Shown here piece after piece: positions 32,510-45,199 of a DNA stretch of 64,000 bases. The notes under the pieces were generated by a model. It was not told the origin of the DNA. It saw only the letters and a program-made list of their open reading frames with translations, and did not search any database. Location of the stretch: the NCBI GenBank assembly GCA_022702545.1, contig JAHRBC010000001.1, positions 5,704,001-5,768,000 on the forward strand, given 5' to 3'. The position numbers and the translations under genes were made by a program. The DNA is from Phycomyces nitens (taxonomy: Eukaryota > Mucoromycota > Mucoromycetes > Mucorales > Phycomycetaceae). The number at the start of each line of letters is the position of its first letter. Positions within the stretch are counted from its first letter, which is position 1.

Positions 32510-34869
32510 ACAACCACTCCTTTCGGATTTCTTTTTGTACTCATACATCCAATGTATCCGCTAGATTAAGCATAACCCACAATAAAATACCATGCAAAAA
32601 ATACATTACTTGAGTGTTGTTTTTATTGTATTTTATCATAAACTGGATATCCAAGATAGAGTGCGCGCGCGTATAAAAAAAACCTTGAGTAAGAGCGACA
32701 ACCAATTACAGTGGTTCATATGAGCTTTTACGGACTAGCTAGTACAAAGCAGATCATTTCTATTTAAGACTAGGCTTTTGGAGAAAGATCTGTAGCATTT
32801 AATTACTCTTTTAGCATGTATATCTTTATTTAGTAAATAATACAAGACACTTGGATTTATGGTAATGAATGAATGAATGATTTACATTTGCACAACTTCT
32901 TTCTGAAGAATATTCGGTCTTTCAAAGGCCTGATTTTTATGTTACAAGAGAGATTACAGCACACGATATCAAATACCCCTTTAATATACTCTGTTATCCT
33001 TACATCCAAAAATATTGTCTAGAATCCAAAATTTATAATCTCCTTTATCCAATTGTGTGTGACATGACAGATCTTGAGCACGAGAAAATTAATAGGATAT
33101 TTTATAACTGGAGAATACTATTCAATCCAATTCATATACAAATCAAAGAATAGAAATACTATCGAGGCACGTATTCAGCGTTCTGAAACTATAGTATACT
33201 TTTTTTCTTTACTAACAGCTGGACACCATTTGAGTATCTATAAGAACCATATTTTTCATATCAATTCCCAAATATCCATTTAAACAGTAAGCTGCTTTCA
33301 ACGGTAAGCTATTTTTAAATGAATTGCTAAAAGTATAAATGCAATTCAAAAACCAGGACATACATATACCCAGTCCACAATATTTTTAAACCAATTACTA
33401 GAGTTTTTATTTTTACATGAATGATATTATTTTTAGGTTATTCATAAGGAGTTCTTGGATTCGTATATGAACCTGTTTTCCTGAAAGTATTTCTGCCAAT
33501 AGTTCTCTTGGTATACTAGATATTGTTGACAGCAACAGTCTTGAAAGTTAAGTGAGCGACATATATATTACATATCTCAAGTTTCCTTGGATTTCAAGCT
33601 GACTGTTGATCAAGTAGCCTGTTAGATATCTGACACTGATTCCAAGAAAATAAAAGTTATTTGATAAGACAGCGATTTATAACATAATGTATAGGGCAAT
33701 TAGAGCACCAGTTGATCATGACTTTGGGACCATATATTACAGAGAGTATATGCTATTTTCCAACTGTAAAGTCAAATATAAGTTTTCATGTGGCTAATCT
33801 GTCACTATTTACAGGAATCCAAATTTATAATATTTTATTCTTTTAATAGACATTTTATTTAAATCTCCTTGATTCCTTTATGTTATTATGCTAATTCATA
33901 CACTGTCAGGATTCTATGGTAGTTAAATTCTTAAAGGGGGAAAACAGAAGAGGAATAAAGAGACGGAGAAACATAAAAAATAATAGTAGATTATTTTGTG
34001 GATATCCAGCCAAGTAAATATGTGATAAGTAGCCGATATTAATTAACACAATGATCAGTGCTAATTATTGAAAAGATGGTATGGGCACTTTTAAGCAAAA
34101 CTCTTTATATCTATGAGCATATTATTATAAATGTCGAGGGGTTTTTTTTACCAACTAATAATTTCCGGGGTTATTTATATATGGATAGGATTCTTGTATC
34201 GAAATAGTGTAGACAACAAGAGTTTAACCATAGAGTGCAAGTTAGGTAAGCAGATTAATCCCAATCAGAAAAGAAATCTAATGTAGAAGCATATACATAG
34301 ATTCTGTGATGCAGCTCTATTATTATGTTCTTCAATTGAGGTTGTCAAGTAAAGTTTGATATACAAGGCCTAGGACGAAGTATTTGTAATTTTAATGTTC
34401 TCCAAAAGAAAATGGAAAGCCTTGTTTTCATCATATAGTTTAAAGGTATATAACTTATTTAGTTTTTTAAAATATATAGTGGTTATTAAGATATTGAGCT
34501 TAAAGTGATAAAAAAAATAGATTATATTTAAGAAAAAATGTATAAATTTATTTCCCTAGAGAGCAGCCAACCGATCATCCATATGAAGACAGTGTAAGAT
34601 AGTAAGATTATTGTTTCGGTTCGGACTTGGACCGTTTGGCCGTAAGATATGAAACGGGAAAACCCAACCCACTTAAATGACGATAGTAATCATAATCACT
34701 GAAAGTGAGGTACGGAACCCTACAAATTTGAACTTTCAAATTCACATTTTGTTATTTCTCGTATTGATTATATATATGCTCAAATCCCTGATTTTTTTTT
34801 GATTATATAGCTCAAGAATTGTACCTTAGCTGGTAAAAGGCAGTTTTTTATTTAATAAAGTATACGTCC
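32510..34869. other. Gene-poor spacer
   Basis: About 2.4 kb of AT-rich sequence. A TGAA tetranucleotide run occurs near 32,866-32,880 and a CGCGCG run near 32,663. Frames such as 33,074-33,283 show no motif. Nothing else is supported. Confidence 0.4.
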
Positions 34870-35960
34870 ACCTTTATACCCTTTAACAGTCAGTAGTACT
34901 TTATATCTGTCAAGGCAGTACTTTTCACGCACACTTGTACTGTTATTTTCCCATTCCTCTTTCAAAGCATCTTCTAACTTTGCCAATGTTGTAGGCTGGC
35001 AAGGTCTTGGTCTCATACACTAAACCAAAAGATTCTATATATTCTAAATTGGGCTGAGATCTGGACTCTGACGGCCGCTCAAGAACATTTATGGCAAGAC
35101 CTTTCTTGGACTGTTTTGATAATGCTGCTTTATGAGGCATATCATCTTCTTATTGGAATCAGTAGGTCATAAAGTCTTTATATAGAGGACAGTCAAACAA
35201 TGGCTTTAATACCGTCTAAAGTACTTCCACGTTGGCCTTCGCATTTATATTTTCCTTTAGAACGACAAGGATTCCAACACTTCCAACCCAAATACACCCC
35301 ATACCATTACTGATCCATCATCTCCTTGAATCTTGGACAGGATATTGTTAATTAAGTATTTATCATTTGGTCTTCTCCACACATTGGTACGCTCATGTTT
35401 TTTTTTTAAAAAAAAAAAGAGTAAATCAAGACTCATAACTCCAAATCACCGATTTCTATTATCAAATCCAGTTCCTTCTTGCTTGAGCCCATATTCTTCA
35501 GGCTGCCTATTTCCCTGTATTCAGAAATATGTAGAAACTACAGCAGAGCTGTTAAACTCCAAATCATGCAAATTTTGGTGAACATTATTTTAGGAAATGG
35601 GTGTCGCAATCATGTTTTCAACTTTATCTGTAATGTCTTTCAACGTCTTTTGCGATTTTTATATCATTTTTTTGGATATAAAGTTTGTCTCTGGCATCTA
35701 AAAGTCTAGATATTTCTTCATGTCATATTTTATCTACAGGCTGTGTTTTAGGATATTTTTCTATAATGTAGTGAATTGTTCTTCCCTTTACGTTTTTGCG
35801 TCGCAAGATCTCAGGAATCGATATTCCACCTTTATTTAATTCAACCTTAATATAATTTCCTGAAATTGAATACCAGTTGTAGTTTTCTTGAAATATTCTT
35901 TCTGTAGTTGATGAGTTTTAGCTAGCTATTTTTATAAGACTAAGGAGAACAAGTTAAATA
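34870..35960 (-). pseudogene. Decayed Tc1-like transposase
   Basis: Read on the minus strand in pieces: an N-terminal helix-turn-helix (LNKGGISIPEILRRKNVKGR at about 35,750-35,850), a middle part near 35,260-35,310 (CFGWKCWNPC, similar to WGCFSW-x-GVG), and the C-terminal block around 34,950-35,110 where QSPDLSPI matches the Tc1 motif QSPDLNPIENLW, then TTLAKLEDALKEEWEN. The pieces are spread over different frames with many stops, so this is an old, inactive copy. Ends and inverted repeats could not be defined. Confidence 0.75.
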
Positions 35961-36930
35961 AAATGAGATGGTAGGTAAAGATATAGACAACGACTAATAA
36001 TCCGGAAATTCAAATGTATAGGGTACTGTATTTCTAATGTCCGCTCGGCTTATTTTGTACCTTCTTGTACAAACTTCAATAATTCTTGAACGAATGCACA
36101 GACCAGCCAAATTTACCTAAAATTCAAAAACCAAAAACAATCGCCGTTCAAAGATGTATACTGTCTTTAAAGTTAATAGTACACATATGAAGATCAACCT
36201 TGAACTTGATGTTTGATTCTATACTTCTTTACTTCTTTCCTTTTAAAAGTTTTTTACTCTCTCTGCATATAAATATATGTCACCATGCCAAGAATATATT
36301 CCCAGACCGATCACGTCATCACCAAAATTGGTGGTGACCTCACACCTGCAAAATATTTTTCTATAAAGAAAGGGGCTTTGGGCGCACATTGTTGTTTCTG
36401 TTTCCTCACTTCTCTTTCCGTTACTTTTTCACTTTTTCAATGACATGTCAAGGTAAAAAAATTCTCACTTCATCTACTCCTAGTTTAGTCAACTATGGCC
36501 CCTAATTTACGATGGAAGGACTTTTAATGATGGATGGATGCGTTTTATGATGTTTTTGAACCATCAAACTAATATGTCATTCAGATGTAGAAAAACGCGG
36601 CCAACCTTCCGTTTTGGACAATGTTCAGTCCATGGTCTGCTAGGCTACTCGGTCGAGGTGATCATATTCCAATGGCCTGCTTCCGAACCTCAACAGTTTA
36701 TGTGCTGGCGTTTACGACGATCAAGGCTGGTCAAGATTGTGGTATACACACCACAGCTGAGTGAAATGCAGACTCCACAACCGATCTCCGGTTCCTCTTT
36801 GCTAATGACCCTGGCAGGTTAACATCTCAGGAGCAGTTACACACCAGGCACACGTACACTTCACACTTCAACAGTTATAACCGACCATTACACAATAGAC
36901 GTTACATTAAAAGGGAATTAGAATAATAAG
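35961..36930. other. Spacer with a GC-richer island
   Basis: Mostly AT-rich, but about 36,580-36,830 is clearly richer in G and C than its surroundings and stays open on the plus strand (36,538-36,822, 94 codons). The translation has no motif I recognise. It may be a gene fragment. Confidence 0.35.
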
Positions 36931-36938
36931 TATATAAA
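36931..36938 (+). promoter_or_regulatory. TATA box before the short frame at 37,018
   Basis: TATATAAA, 80 nt before an ATG, followed by CT- and A-rich leader sequence ending CTCAAAG ATG. It looks like a real core promoter. Confidence 0.45.
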
Positions 36939-37017
36939 CCACCATAATATTCTTTCTTTAATAGACAACACTCTCACAGTATCTACTAGTTCCCTAAAAC
37001 CCTAATCTACCTCAAAG

Positions 37018-37173
37018 ATGAGCTCCATTTATTCCGATGTGCGGCTCTCTTTGCCGCCCCAACTGCCTGGAATACCTGGTGGACTCAAGAACATGGATCC
37101 TGATTCTGTTTTTGTTGGTTTTTATACTAGTGAGATAGAATATCTAGTGTTTTTATTGATAAATTGTATGTGA
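37018..37173 (+). CDS. Short frame, probable 5' fragment of a broken gene
   Basis: 51 codons beginning MSSIYSDVRLSLPPQLPGIP, then GGLKNMDPDSVFVGFY and a poor hydrophobic end. The first ~38 residues look like genuine coding sequence behind a good TATA box and leader; the tail looks like read-through into non-coding DNA. No downstream exon is visible, and a decayed Tc1 copy begins some 270 bp further on. I infer a gene truncated by insertion or rearrangement, but a short real protein is possible. Family unknown. Confidence 0.3.
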   Translation: MSSIYSDVRLSLPPQLPGIPGGLKNMDPDSVFVGFYTSEIEYLVFLLINCM

Positions 37174-37439
37174 AGATGATGTGCTTAACTTTGTTCGCTA
37201 ACTGGGTTATTCTGAATATACACTACGGTGGAAAGATGTCAAATACCGCGCTTTGTACAACTTTTAATAATAATCATTAAATATATTCGTCAAAAAGACT
37301 CAAAGTTTTTGAATAAAATATAACAATCTGAATATCAAAAACCATGTTCAAATTATCAAAGAATAAGATCATATCTTTCTAATTGTTTATCCATGCGAAA
37401 ACAAAATTTGGATAGGTTCCACTGTGTGATAAAAGGTAG

Positions 37440-38340
37440 TAAACTGCTGCTTTTGCGGTCATAAATGACAATATTATCATACTGTCATTGGCTAAAGATA
37501 AATTTGAACAAACTGTTGTATGTTATATCTGTCCATTCTTATTTTCTATAGGCTTTAGGTGTGGACTAGTTGATGAACACTTTGGGACTTTCCAGTAATT
37601 TTTGTCTTTATACGTTTCTGATATTTTCTTTTATGACGTTGTATTATCTCTCTGTATAAGTAACCCACAATTCTGAAAATTTAGAGTGTTCTTGTTTAAT
37701 GGAAAATTGTAGTCTTTCAAAAATTGTGCATACTATGTAGAACTTGCTGGTATCTAACACAGAAAGTGGTCTAAAAATTTCTAACAAGAGACACTCCCAG
37801 ACTATAATAAAAGCCTCCATTTCCTTGTACGTTTGGAGTAAGACAATCAAGGTGACACTTTTTGTTAGGCCCACGTCAAAAATAGGCATAATCCTTTTTA
37901 AAGAAAGTGAACTTGGACCCATCACTTTAGATCATCTCTTCCTATTGCTTATCCGATTTTTTCATGGTGGTGTAAAAATTATGGTGCTTATAAATGTGCC
38001 TTTTAGACAGTAAAGACTTTTCAGGAACTACGTATGAATGATTATTCATTTTGTGCAAAGTGTTACTAGTAATCTTTTCATAAACGGATTTCACTGTTTT
38101 TTTTTTTACTAAATATCCCATGTCAGTCAAATTCTGATACCAATTTCTTTTCAAACTCAAAACAAGATGTATTTATTCTCTGGATGTAAATAGTCCTGGT
38201 CTTCCTAGATGTCTCTTGTTGGCAACGGATCTAATTCTCTTGTATTTTTTAAGAGTACAAGTGATTGTTGACGGCAGCGTGTTTTCGTTTCTAGCAGTGT
38301 CTACAACTTTTATTCAGCTCATGTTAAGTCCAAATACAAT
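37440..38340 (-). pseudogene. Decayed Tc1-like transposase
   Basis: On the minus strand, from about 38,330 down: VVDTARNENTLPSTITCTLK, KRIRSVANKRHLGRPGLFTS (the second helix-turn-helix of Tc1), SYVVPEKSLLSKRHIYKHHN, SDGSKFTFFKK (first catalytic Asp region), VWECLLLEIFRPLSVLD (WGC-x-GVGPL block) and TSPHLKPIEN (the SPDLNPIEN block). Order and spacing are those of a Tc1 transposase, but several stops and frame changes make it inactive. Coordinates of the ends are approximate. Confidence 0.8.
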
Positions 38341-39074
38341 CCCCCCTTTTTTTATATCTGAAAGGTCTTGATAAATCTTATGGTTCTGAGTGCTTTGTAC
38401 GCTAAGCATGCTGTTAAATATAATCCAATTCAAGTAACCGAGAAAAGCAAAGTGTAAAGATATACTAAAAAACGAAGATTTGATATTGGATTTTGAATAT
38501 TTTTGTCCAGATCGCGTATTAGATAACGATAAAGAAATACAAACGTATAAGCTGAAAGGAAAGTAAATAACCTTTTTCACATTTATCTATAGTTATCTAA
38601 AGCAATTGCATCGAAAACCTTTATAAAATTTCATTTGGATGTCTCCAAATTGTTTCTTTTTAAGTTGAGATCCTGTATTATTTATTGGCGATAAGTATTG
38701 ATACTATTGACAATTTTCAAGGGCTACCAAATTTCCAGCTCTGTCAATCTATAAACCTTTTATCCTGCGAAAAAGGTACATCTTGGTCATCAAAATGGGG
38801 ATTTTTAAGAATCACCAAGTTTTTATCTTTGGAAAGTCTTGCTAATTTTAGTTTTAGAGTTACTAAATTAATACCTGAAATATGATTTCCTTTTTATGCT
38901 GATTGGCCAAGCTGTAGTGGAGAAGGTCTTTGAACTGCCGCTTGTCTTCTGTCGTAGGTGACGACAAGTGTGACTTTAGAAATATATAGTACACAAAGAT
39001 TGCGCGCATTCTAGTGAGCAAAGAATAAGTCAGCAAGTCGAGCGCGATTCTGCCATTCAATCGAAAACAGGGAA
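38341..39074. other. Spacer upstream of SF3A1
   Basis: AT-rich, no supported frame; carries the SF3A1 promoter in its last part (about 38,900-39,074, which is less AT-rich). Confidence 0.4.
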
Positions 39075-41190
39075 ATGGCTACATCAACCACAGAACCATC
39101 CTCTTTGGGATCCGATCATATAATGAATGGCACAGAAGAGGCCAGCCGCCCAGTCGTAGGCATCATCTATCCTCCACCTGACATTAGAAGTGTGTAAAAA
39201 TCAGCAATTATACCATCAAGCTCACCTTATTTCAGAGTTTGTCGACAAGGCAGCCTTTATTCTAGCTAATAAGGGGCCTGAACTTATTGACCGCATCAGA
39301 GACAAGGAAATGCATGATTCTCGTTTCAGCTTCTTTAGTCCAACCGATCCTTACCATGCTTACTATCAATTCAAGATGAAAGAAGCCAGAGAAGGCAAAA
39401 GTAAGATTTATAAAGGATCAAGAAGTATAACAGGAAGAATTATTGGCTGATCTATCATGCAACAGCACCTCAGGTAGAGAATATGAAGGAGGAAGAGATG
39501 GAAGAGGAGCCAGAGATTAGACCTGCACCAAAGGAACCTGAGCCCTTTGAGTTCTCTGCACCCATGCCTGCAATGTCGGCACAGGATTTGTAAGTCTTTA
39601 GTGTGAATGAGCTTTGGGCTGATAATGTATGGATTCTATACTATAGAGACATTATGAAATTAACAGCACAATTTGCGGCACATAATGGTCGACAGTTCAT
39701 CAGTCAACTCGCACAACGTGAATCTCGCAATTACCAATTCGATTTCCTCAGACCTTCTCACAGTTTATTTCCTTATTTCACTGATCTGGTGAAGCAATAC
39801 GCAAAAGTTCTTGTCCCTCCAAAAGGCCTAAAGGACAAACTGAAGCAGAATACAGAAAACAAATACCGAATTTTGGATAGAGTCAAGGAGAGAGTTGAAT
39901 GGGTTGCGTGGATGGAGGCAGAAAAGAAGAAGAAGGAAGATGAAGATGAACGCGAAAGAGGTAATTTTTGGCTGCTGTCAGATTTTGGGATTCTGACGTG
40001 TTCTTGGTAGTTGCCTATGCCAGCATCGATTGGCATGATTTTGTCATTGTTGAGACGGTTGAATTCACAGACTCTGATGAGCAGGCAGATCTGCCACCTC
40101 CAATGAGTCTGTCAGAACTTGAGAATATGTCACTTGCACAAAAGAGACTGGCAGCAATGCCTGAACCAGTTCAAGAAGACAAGGCTGGGGACATGGAAAT
40201 GGATGTATGTAATTGGGATTATTGGATGGCACAGACTCACGACATGAACATGGACATTAGATTGATGATGTTGATATGGATGAGGATGACGATGATGAAG
40301 AAGTACCCCCACAAAGACCATATATTCAAAATGTCAGAGTACCTGCTTCAAATACTGGAATTAAGATTCGTACGGATTACAAGCCAAGGATCTTGGGATC
40401 AGGAACATCCAGAGGCAACGAAGCTACACAGTTGTGTCCTCGTTGTGGTGAAGCAATTCCTATCTCTGAGATGGATGAGCACGTTCGCATTGAATTATTG
40501 GATCCCAAGTGGAAGGAACAAAAACTGGCCATGGAAGCTAAAACAAAGGACAGTAACTTGCTTCAGGAGGGTACTGATGTAGCCAAGATTTTGAAGAACT
40601 TCTCTGGATACCGTTCAGATATCTTTGGTGCAGAAGAGACAGAGATTGGAAAGAAGATTGCTGCAGCAGAGGAAGAGGCAAAGAAGAAGCAAAAGGTGGT
40701 CTGGGATGGCCACTCTGCAAGCATCAACTTGGCAACACAACGTGCAACACAGCATATGACTATTGATGATCAAATTGCTGCTATCCATAGAAGCAAGGGG
40801 TTCACATCGTAAGTATATACTTCTCGGTGAGAATTAGACGGTTAATATTGAATAATATCTAGAGAAGCATATGGACCTCAAGTACCAGCTGGTGAACAGG
40901 CAGGAGATCAATATGGTGTACAGCACGATCAGCAACAATACTACTATGAAGAACAAGGCTTCAATGGAGGGTGGCCAACTGGGCAAGAAGATGCGACCAA
41001 CCCGAATCTTTTTGCCAACCAGTTGCCCGGAATGTACAATCTCTCCAACACAATGCAGCCACCGCCACCTGGTGGGGCCTACCCATACCCTGTGGACCCA
41101 TCGCTGGCTGCTGGTACTCGCAAGGCAGAAGAAGAGGTCGAGGGACAATCCGAGTCCAAGCGACAACGAAGAGATAATGAGCAGCAATAA
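39075..41190 (+). CDS. SF3A1: Splicing factor 3A subunit 1 (SF3A1/Prp21)
   Basis: Exons 39075-39189, 39236-39400, 39466-39589, 39647-39960, 40011-40204, 40261-40808 and 40863-41190 give 595 aa. SF3A1 is a U2 snRNP protein needed for branch-site recognition. Two SURP modules are clear: SURP1 about residues 39-92 (KFVDKAAFILANKGPELIDR, DSRFSFFSPTDPYHAYYQFK) and SURP2 about 136-190 (AAHNGRQFISQLAQRE, YQFDFLRPSHSLFPYF). Then come the SF3A3-binding charged region, VAYASIDWHDFVIVETVEF, an acidic stretch, a Cys-pair segment TQLCPRCGEAIPISEMDEH, and VVWDGHSASI. The C-terminus is Pro/Gln-rich and ends at KRQRRDNEQQ: the ubiquitin-like domain at the end of animal SF3A1 is missing, as in yeast Prp21. 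All junctions are GT-AG and frame-consistent. Confidence 0.95.
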
Positions 41191-42556
41191 AATCAAGCCG
41201 ACATGTCTACACACACAGCTTATGTTGATTTTATGTGTTTACTTTCTCTTTTATAAATAAAATAAAAACTACATATCATTGATGCGCTCAAATCAACTTT
41301 TTAAAACCTTTGCTTTTATCCTGAGAAATATATTAGTTGATCGATAACTCACTTTTTGGATAGTGTTTGATATAAAAACAAGGCATACTGGCAATGTATC
41401 AGTTTGATACAGAGATAGTTGAGCCCTAAAGGTTCACCAAATGGCCATTTGATAACAACAGCAGCCATCAATAGATACTGAATCCTATACTTTCTGCCAA
41501 GTAAATAGAGACCATATCTTTAAGACGGCTCATGGGATCTACAATATTTTAAACTGTCCAATACTAATAGAAATCATTACAAAATACACTGGCACTAGAA
41601 TAGTAAAAAATATATATAAAAGCAGAAAGCAAGATGAGTTCAATAGGTTTCTAGATTTTGTTTTCACAAATTCTTGGTCTAAAATTCTTTGAGAGTAATC
41701 CTCTCAAATATTTATAGTATATTTAAAAGATCTCGAGAGGGTTTCGATTTGAATAATATTTGGGTAAAACGCTCTAAAGCATGTATATCAGCCTCTGTTG
41801 CCTTTGAGAGTATTTTTTTGGAATAATATCATAAAGTGTTTTTCAAAAGTAACATCAATTTTAGATTGAACACTAGTCTACTACTGCATCTTGAAAAATG
41901 GAATCCGGGTATTATCATATTTACTAAAAATAATATTTATTTATATAAATATTACTGGTATATATAGTTTAAAAAATAAATAAATAAACATGCATTACTT
42001 TTACTGTGTACAACACTCTATAGTCTGCTCATCACAATTGAGAGATTAATTAAGCTACACAATGCTACTTATACTGCAAATTCTCGAGCCTTATTAATAG
42101 TCTCGGAACCAATAGTTTCCATACTTTGTGTGGGCTGTGCATATTATGACAAAGTTTGACGTATGTGTATGGTTTTCGAATGAGTTATTTTCGATTGTAT
42201 TAAGGGCCCTGGACCATTAATAAAGCCAGCCTTTTTGCTTGTTTTTTCTTTAAAATAATAATAATAACAATCGAAGATTTTATAACAAAATAGAGATTTT
42301 ATAAAATATAAAAAAATGATATATAATATCTTGTAAGCGTCTGTCTTGCTACATCTTGCAACCAAAAAATAATCTTGGAAAGAATATTGGTCTGCATTTT
42401 ATTTTTTTATAAAAATATAACGAATAAAATTAGCCAAACAGGTAAATTAACTAAAAAACGTTTGGTGAATATAAGGTGGCATAGATTGCAATCTTTATTG
42501 GAGAATGTATAGTTCAAATGAACATGTTTTCATTTTTATTGAGTTTATGCCGTATA

Positions 42557-42589
<33 letters not shown>

Positions 42590-42673
42590 GTGTGTGTGCG
42601 AGAGAGAGGATGTGTTATCAAACAGAAATACAACAAATGATGGGACATTACTTTTTACAATTAAACACACTTC
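41191..42673. other. Gene-poor spacer
   Basis: About 1.5 kb of AT-rich sequence with a (TATATG)n run near 42,555-42,590. No coding frame is supported. Confidence 0.45.
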
Positions 42674-43683
42674 TTATAAAACAGAATTATGTTTGCCTAA
42701 ATAATGCTTTTTCAGGCTGTTCTTTCTCCGGAATGTTTTATGACAAACATTACATTCAGAAGAAAGACCCCTGTGCTCACTATTTATATGGCGCATTAGA
42801 CTATCCTTGCTTGAATACTTGCTTTTACAGCCTGGGAATTCACAGGAGTGAGGCTTCAGATTAAAATGGCCAATCAAGTGGGATTTCAGCTGGTACCATC
42901 GGCCAAGGAGAGACATACAATAGGGACTTGGGCACATAACAGAGTGAGTTCCTTTTTCTGGTTTCGCTTTTTTAACATAGTAATCCACCAACCCGAGAAG
43001 GTCTTTTGTAGAACGATTGTCAAATAATGTAAAATCGCGTATCAATTTTTCATCTGCTGGACTAAGTAGTAATTCTGTATGAAGTAAAGCTAAAATTGTA
43101 TCTTTGGCTCTAGAACTTTCAGTCGACATTTTTTCGTCCTGAATACACAAGTTTGTGGCTGTGTTATTGACGGGTGTATGACATATTGTTGATGAACTGG
43201 ATGATGGAGTCAGGGTGGCATACGATGCATTGCTATCCAGAACGCGTCCTGTATTGTCCTCATTATCTTCAAGGCTGGGCTCCAATAAATGATGAATATT
43301 TGACTGATCGACGCTGTGGTTGGATGGTTGAAAGTAATAAGAAAAGTCGTGCTCAGATAAATTCTGTGAATCGTTAAACTGAGCCGGTGCTATAGAATAA
43401 ATAGTAAAAGTGAGTTAATATGTAGCATACTATCATTTAGACTATTACAAGCGGCACTAGTTTGAGAATTGTCTGCGTTATAATCGTCCCAGTCAGAAGA
43501 CACACATTCCTGTAGATACAGTGCATTAACTGCGTCCACTTGTGCTTCAGCTTTGGACTTTTGAGAGATTTTAGGTATTTTAGCCTGTTTAACTGCTTTC
43601 ATGATTTTTAAGAGAGAATTAATGTACTGATGAGAAATGCAGAGATTTATATGTTTAAAAAGCTCTGACTCAAATTTACTCAT
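42674..43683 (-). CDS. C2H2 zinc-finger protein
   Basis: Exons 43683-43431 and 43389-42674 (minus strand) give 322 aa. The intron (A|GTATGC to CTATAG) joins CNSLND to TPAQFNDSQN in phase 1. The C-terminus carries three zinc fingers: CPSPYCMSLLGRWYQLKSHL with its two His, CEFPGCKSKYSSKDSLMRH ending HINSEH, and CNVCHKTFRRKNSLKKHYLG ending KH. The second follows the CX4C type common in fungal regulators. The rest is Ser/Thr/Asn-rich with a helical segment (DTILALLHTELLLSPADEK). It is most likely a nuclear DNA-binding regulator; targets are unknown. The start is the first ATG in frame; MSKFESELFKHINLCISHQ looks folded, not leader. Confidence 0.82.
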
Positions 43684-44457
43684 CAAATTACTTTTAAGCC
43701 TTATATGAGTATAGCAACAGCCTTAAGGACATTTCTTCATAAAGAGTTGTATCTTTTAAAAAGTATGTGAATGACGGCATCGTCATCTACAATGCTTTCT
43801 ATTATAGGACGTATTTAGTCACACGAATAATATTAGGAAAAAAAGATAAAAAAAAGTTTATTTATTTTTTGGAGCTTTGTAGTATATACCACGATTCAGT
43901 TTATTTAGTTTAGCAATACAGATTATTGGGTCTGTTATAGAGAATTTATCATCAATCAGAAAATATATAGAAGCAGAGGTATTTTTATTAACAGTCTTTA
44001 AACATATCATTTGCTTGGAATTTTGAACGGTCAACAGCAGCATTTATATACAAAATTTGCCAGATATTAATAGGTACGGATGTATGTTCGGATATGGGGT
44101 TGTGGATCGTTACATGTCTGTTGTACTTTGTTTGTTACGATTCTTGGTATGTTTATTTAAAGAATAATGATTTATTTGTTTGTGTTTTTATTGCAATGTA
44201 TATGACGAATATATTAATTGAGCAGAAAAGCCAAATTGATATTGATTTATTACTTACTTTACTAAAGTGAATTCATTTTTATTTCAAAACTTACAAACGT
44301 TTGGATATTATTGTGAATCTGTATATGTTCTATCTCACTTTTTTTATTGAAAATATTCAATATGATGTACTGTAGGTGTTGTATTTGGACATCTATAATC
44401 AATCCCAGTGTTCAATATAACAGGTGAAGCAAACGCAGACTATGAATTATAACTTTA

Positions 44458-44467
44458 GTATAAAAGG
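44458..44467 (+). promoter_or_regulatory. TATA box without an evident gene
   Basis: TATAAAAGGG followed by a CT-rich leader-like stretch (about 44,500-44,620), yet no coding frame follows. It may drive a non-coding transcript or be part of a repeat. Confidence 0.3.
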
Positions 44468-45199
44468 GAGAGGAGCACAGACTAACAACATCATCTGAAT
44501 TGATACCAACTTTTTCTGCCTCATTAAAAACCACACTATACAAAGTCTCACTTTACTTACAACGTCTTTCTATTTTATTACTTTTATTACCTTGTTTTAC
44601 TATTTATCAACCCTAAATACCTCAGTAGGACGGAATAGTCGATCTTCTGACTAGCAAAAAAAAAGACAGCTCACAATTTAATAGACTTTTATTTATATAT
44701 ATATATGACATATTCTTAAGCTTTTTGGGTTTTTTTTAAAAATAGTAACAGAATTTAGGCTTTGCTCCTTTTCAAAAATGTACGCTCAATTTAATCGTAA
44801 TCGTCTCTTTATAAATATTTCTGTCTTAACACCAAGAGAAGAAAAAAGCTTCAATCAAAGTACATATTTTTCAATTCAATTCCAAATTGCTTATATGCGC
44901 CCCCCAAAAAAAAGGACAAAAGATTATACACAGAACTATTGATCTATTAAATTAATAATTATTAAATATATTATCTTGCAATCATCAAATGCTACTTGCA
45001 TTTAAAATAAGCTTATAAAATATTTGTTTTTCAAAAATAATAATATTAATAGGTTGTAAGGAACCAAACTAATTGGTTACTGAGTCGAGCCAATCAAAAA
45101 GTATTCCGGTGTGTAATTAGATGAACCATTAGAGGCTTAGCTTTCTCTTCTTACTATATATCTCTTGGATACTTGTTAGAATTGGTTTCGAACAGTCTT

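Noticed and set aside
32051..32548. 165-codon Gly/Leu-rich antisense frame over the LysM gene
   Set aside because: It is the complement of the KKTT-type linker and C-ending codons of the intact LysM protein.
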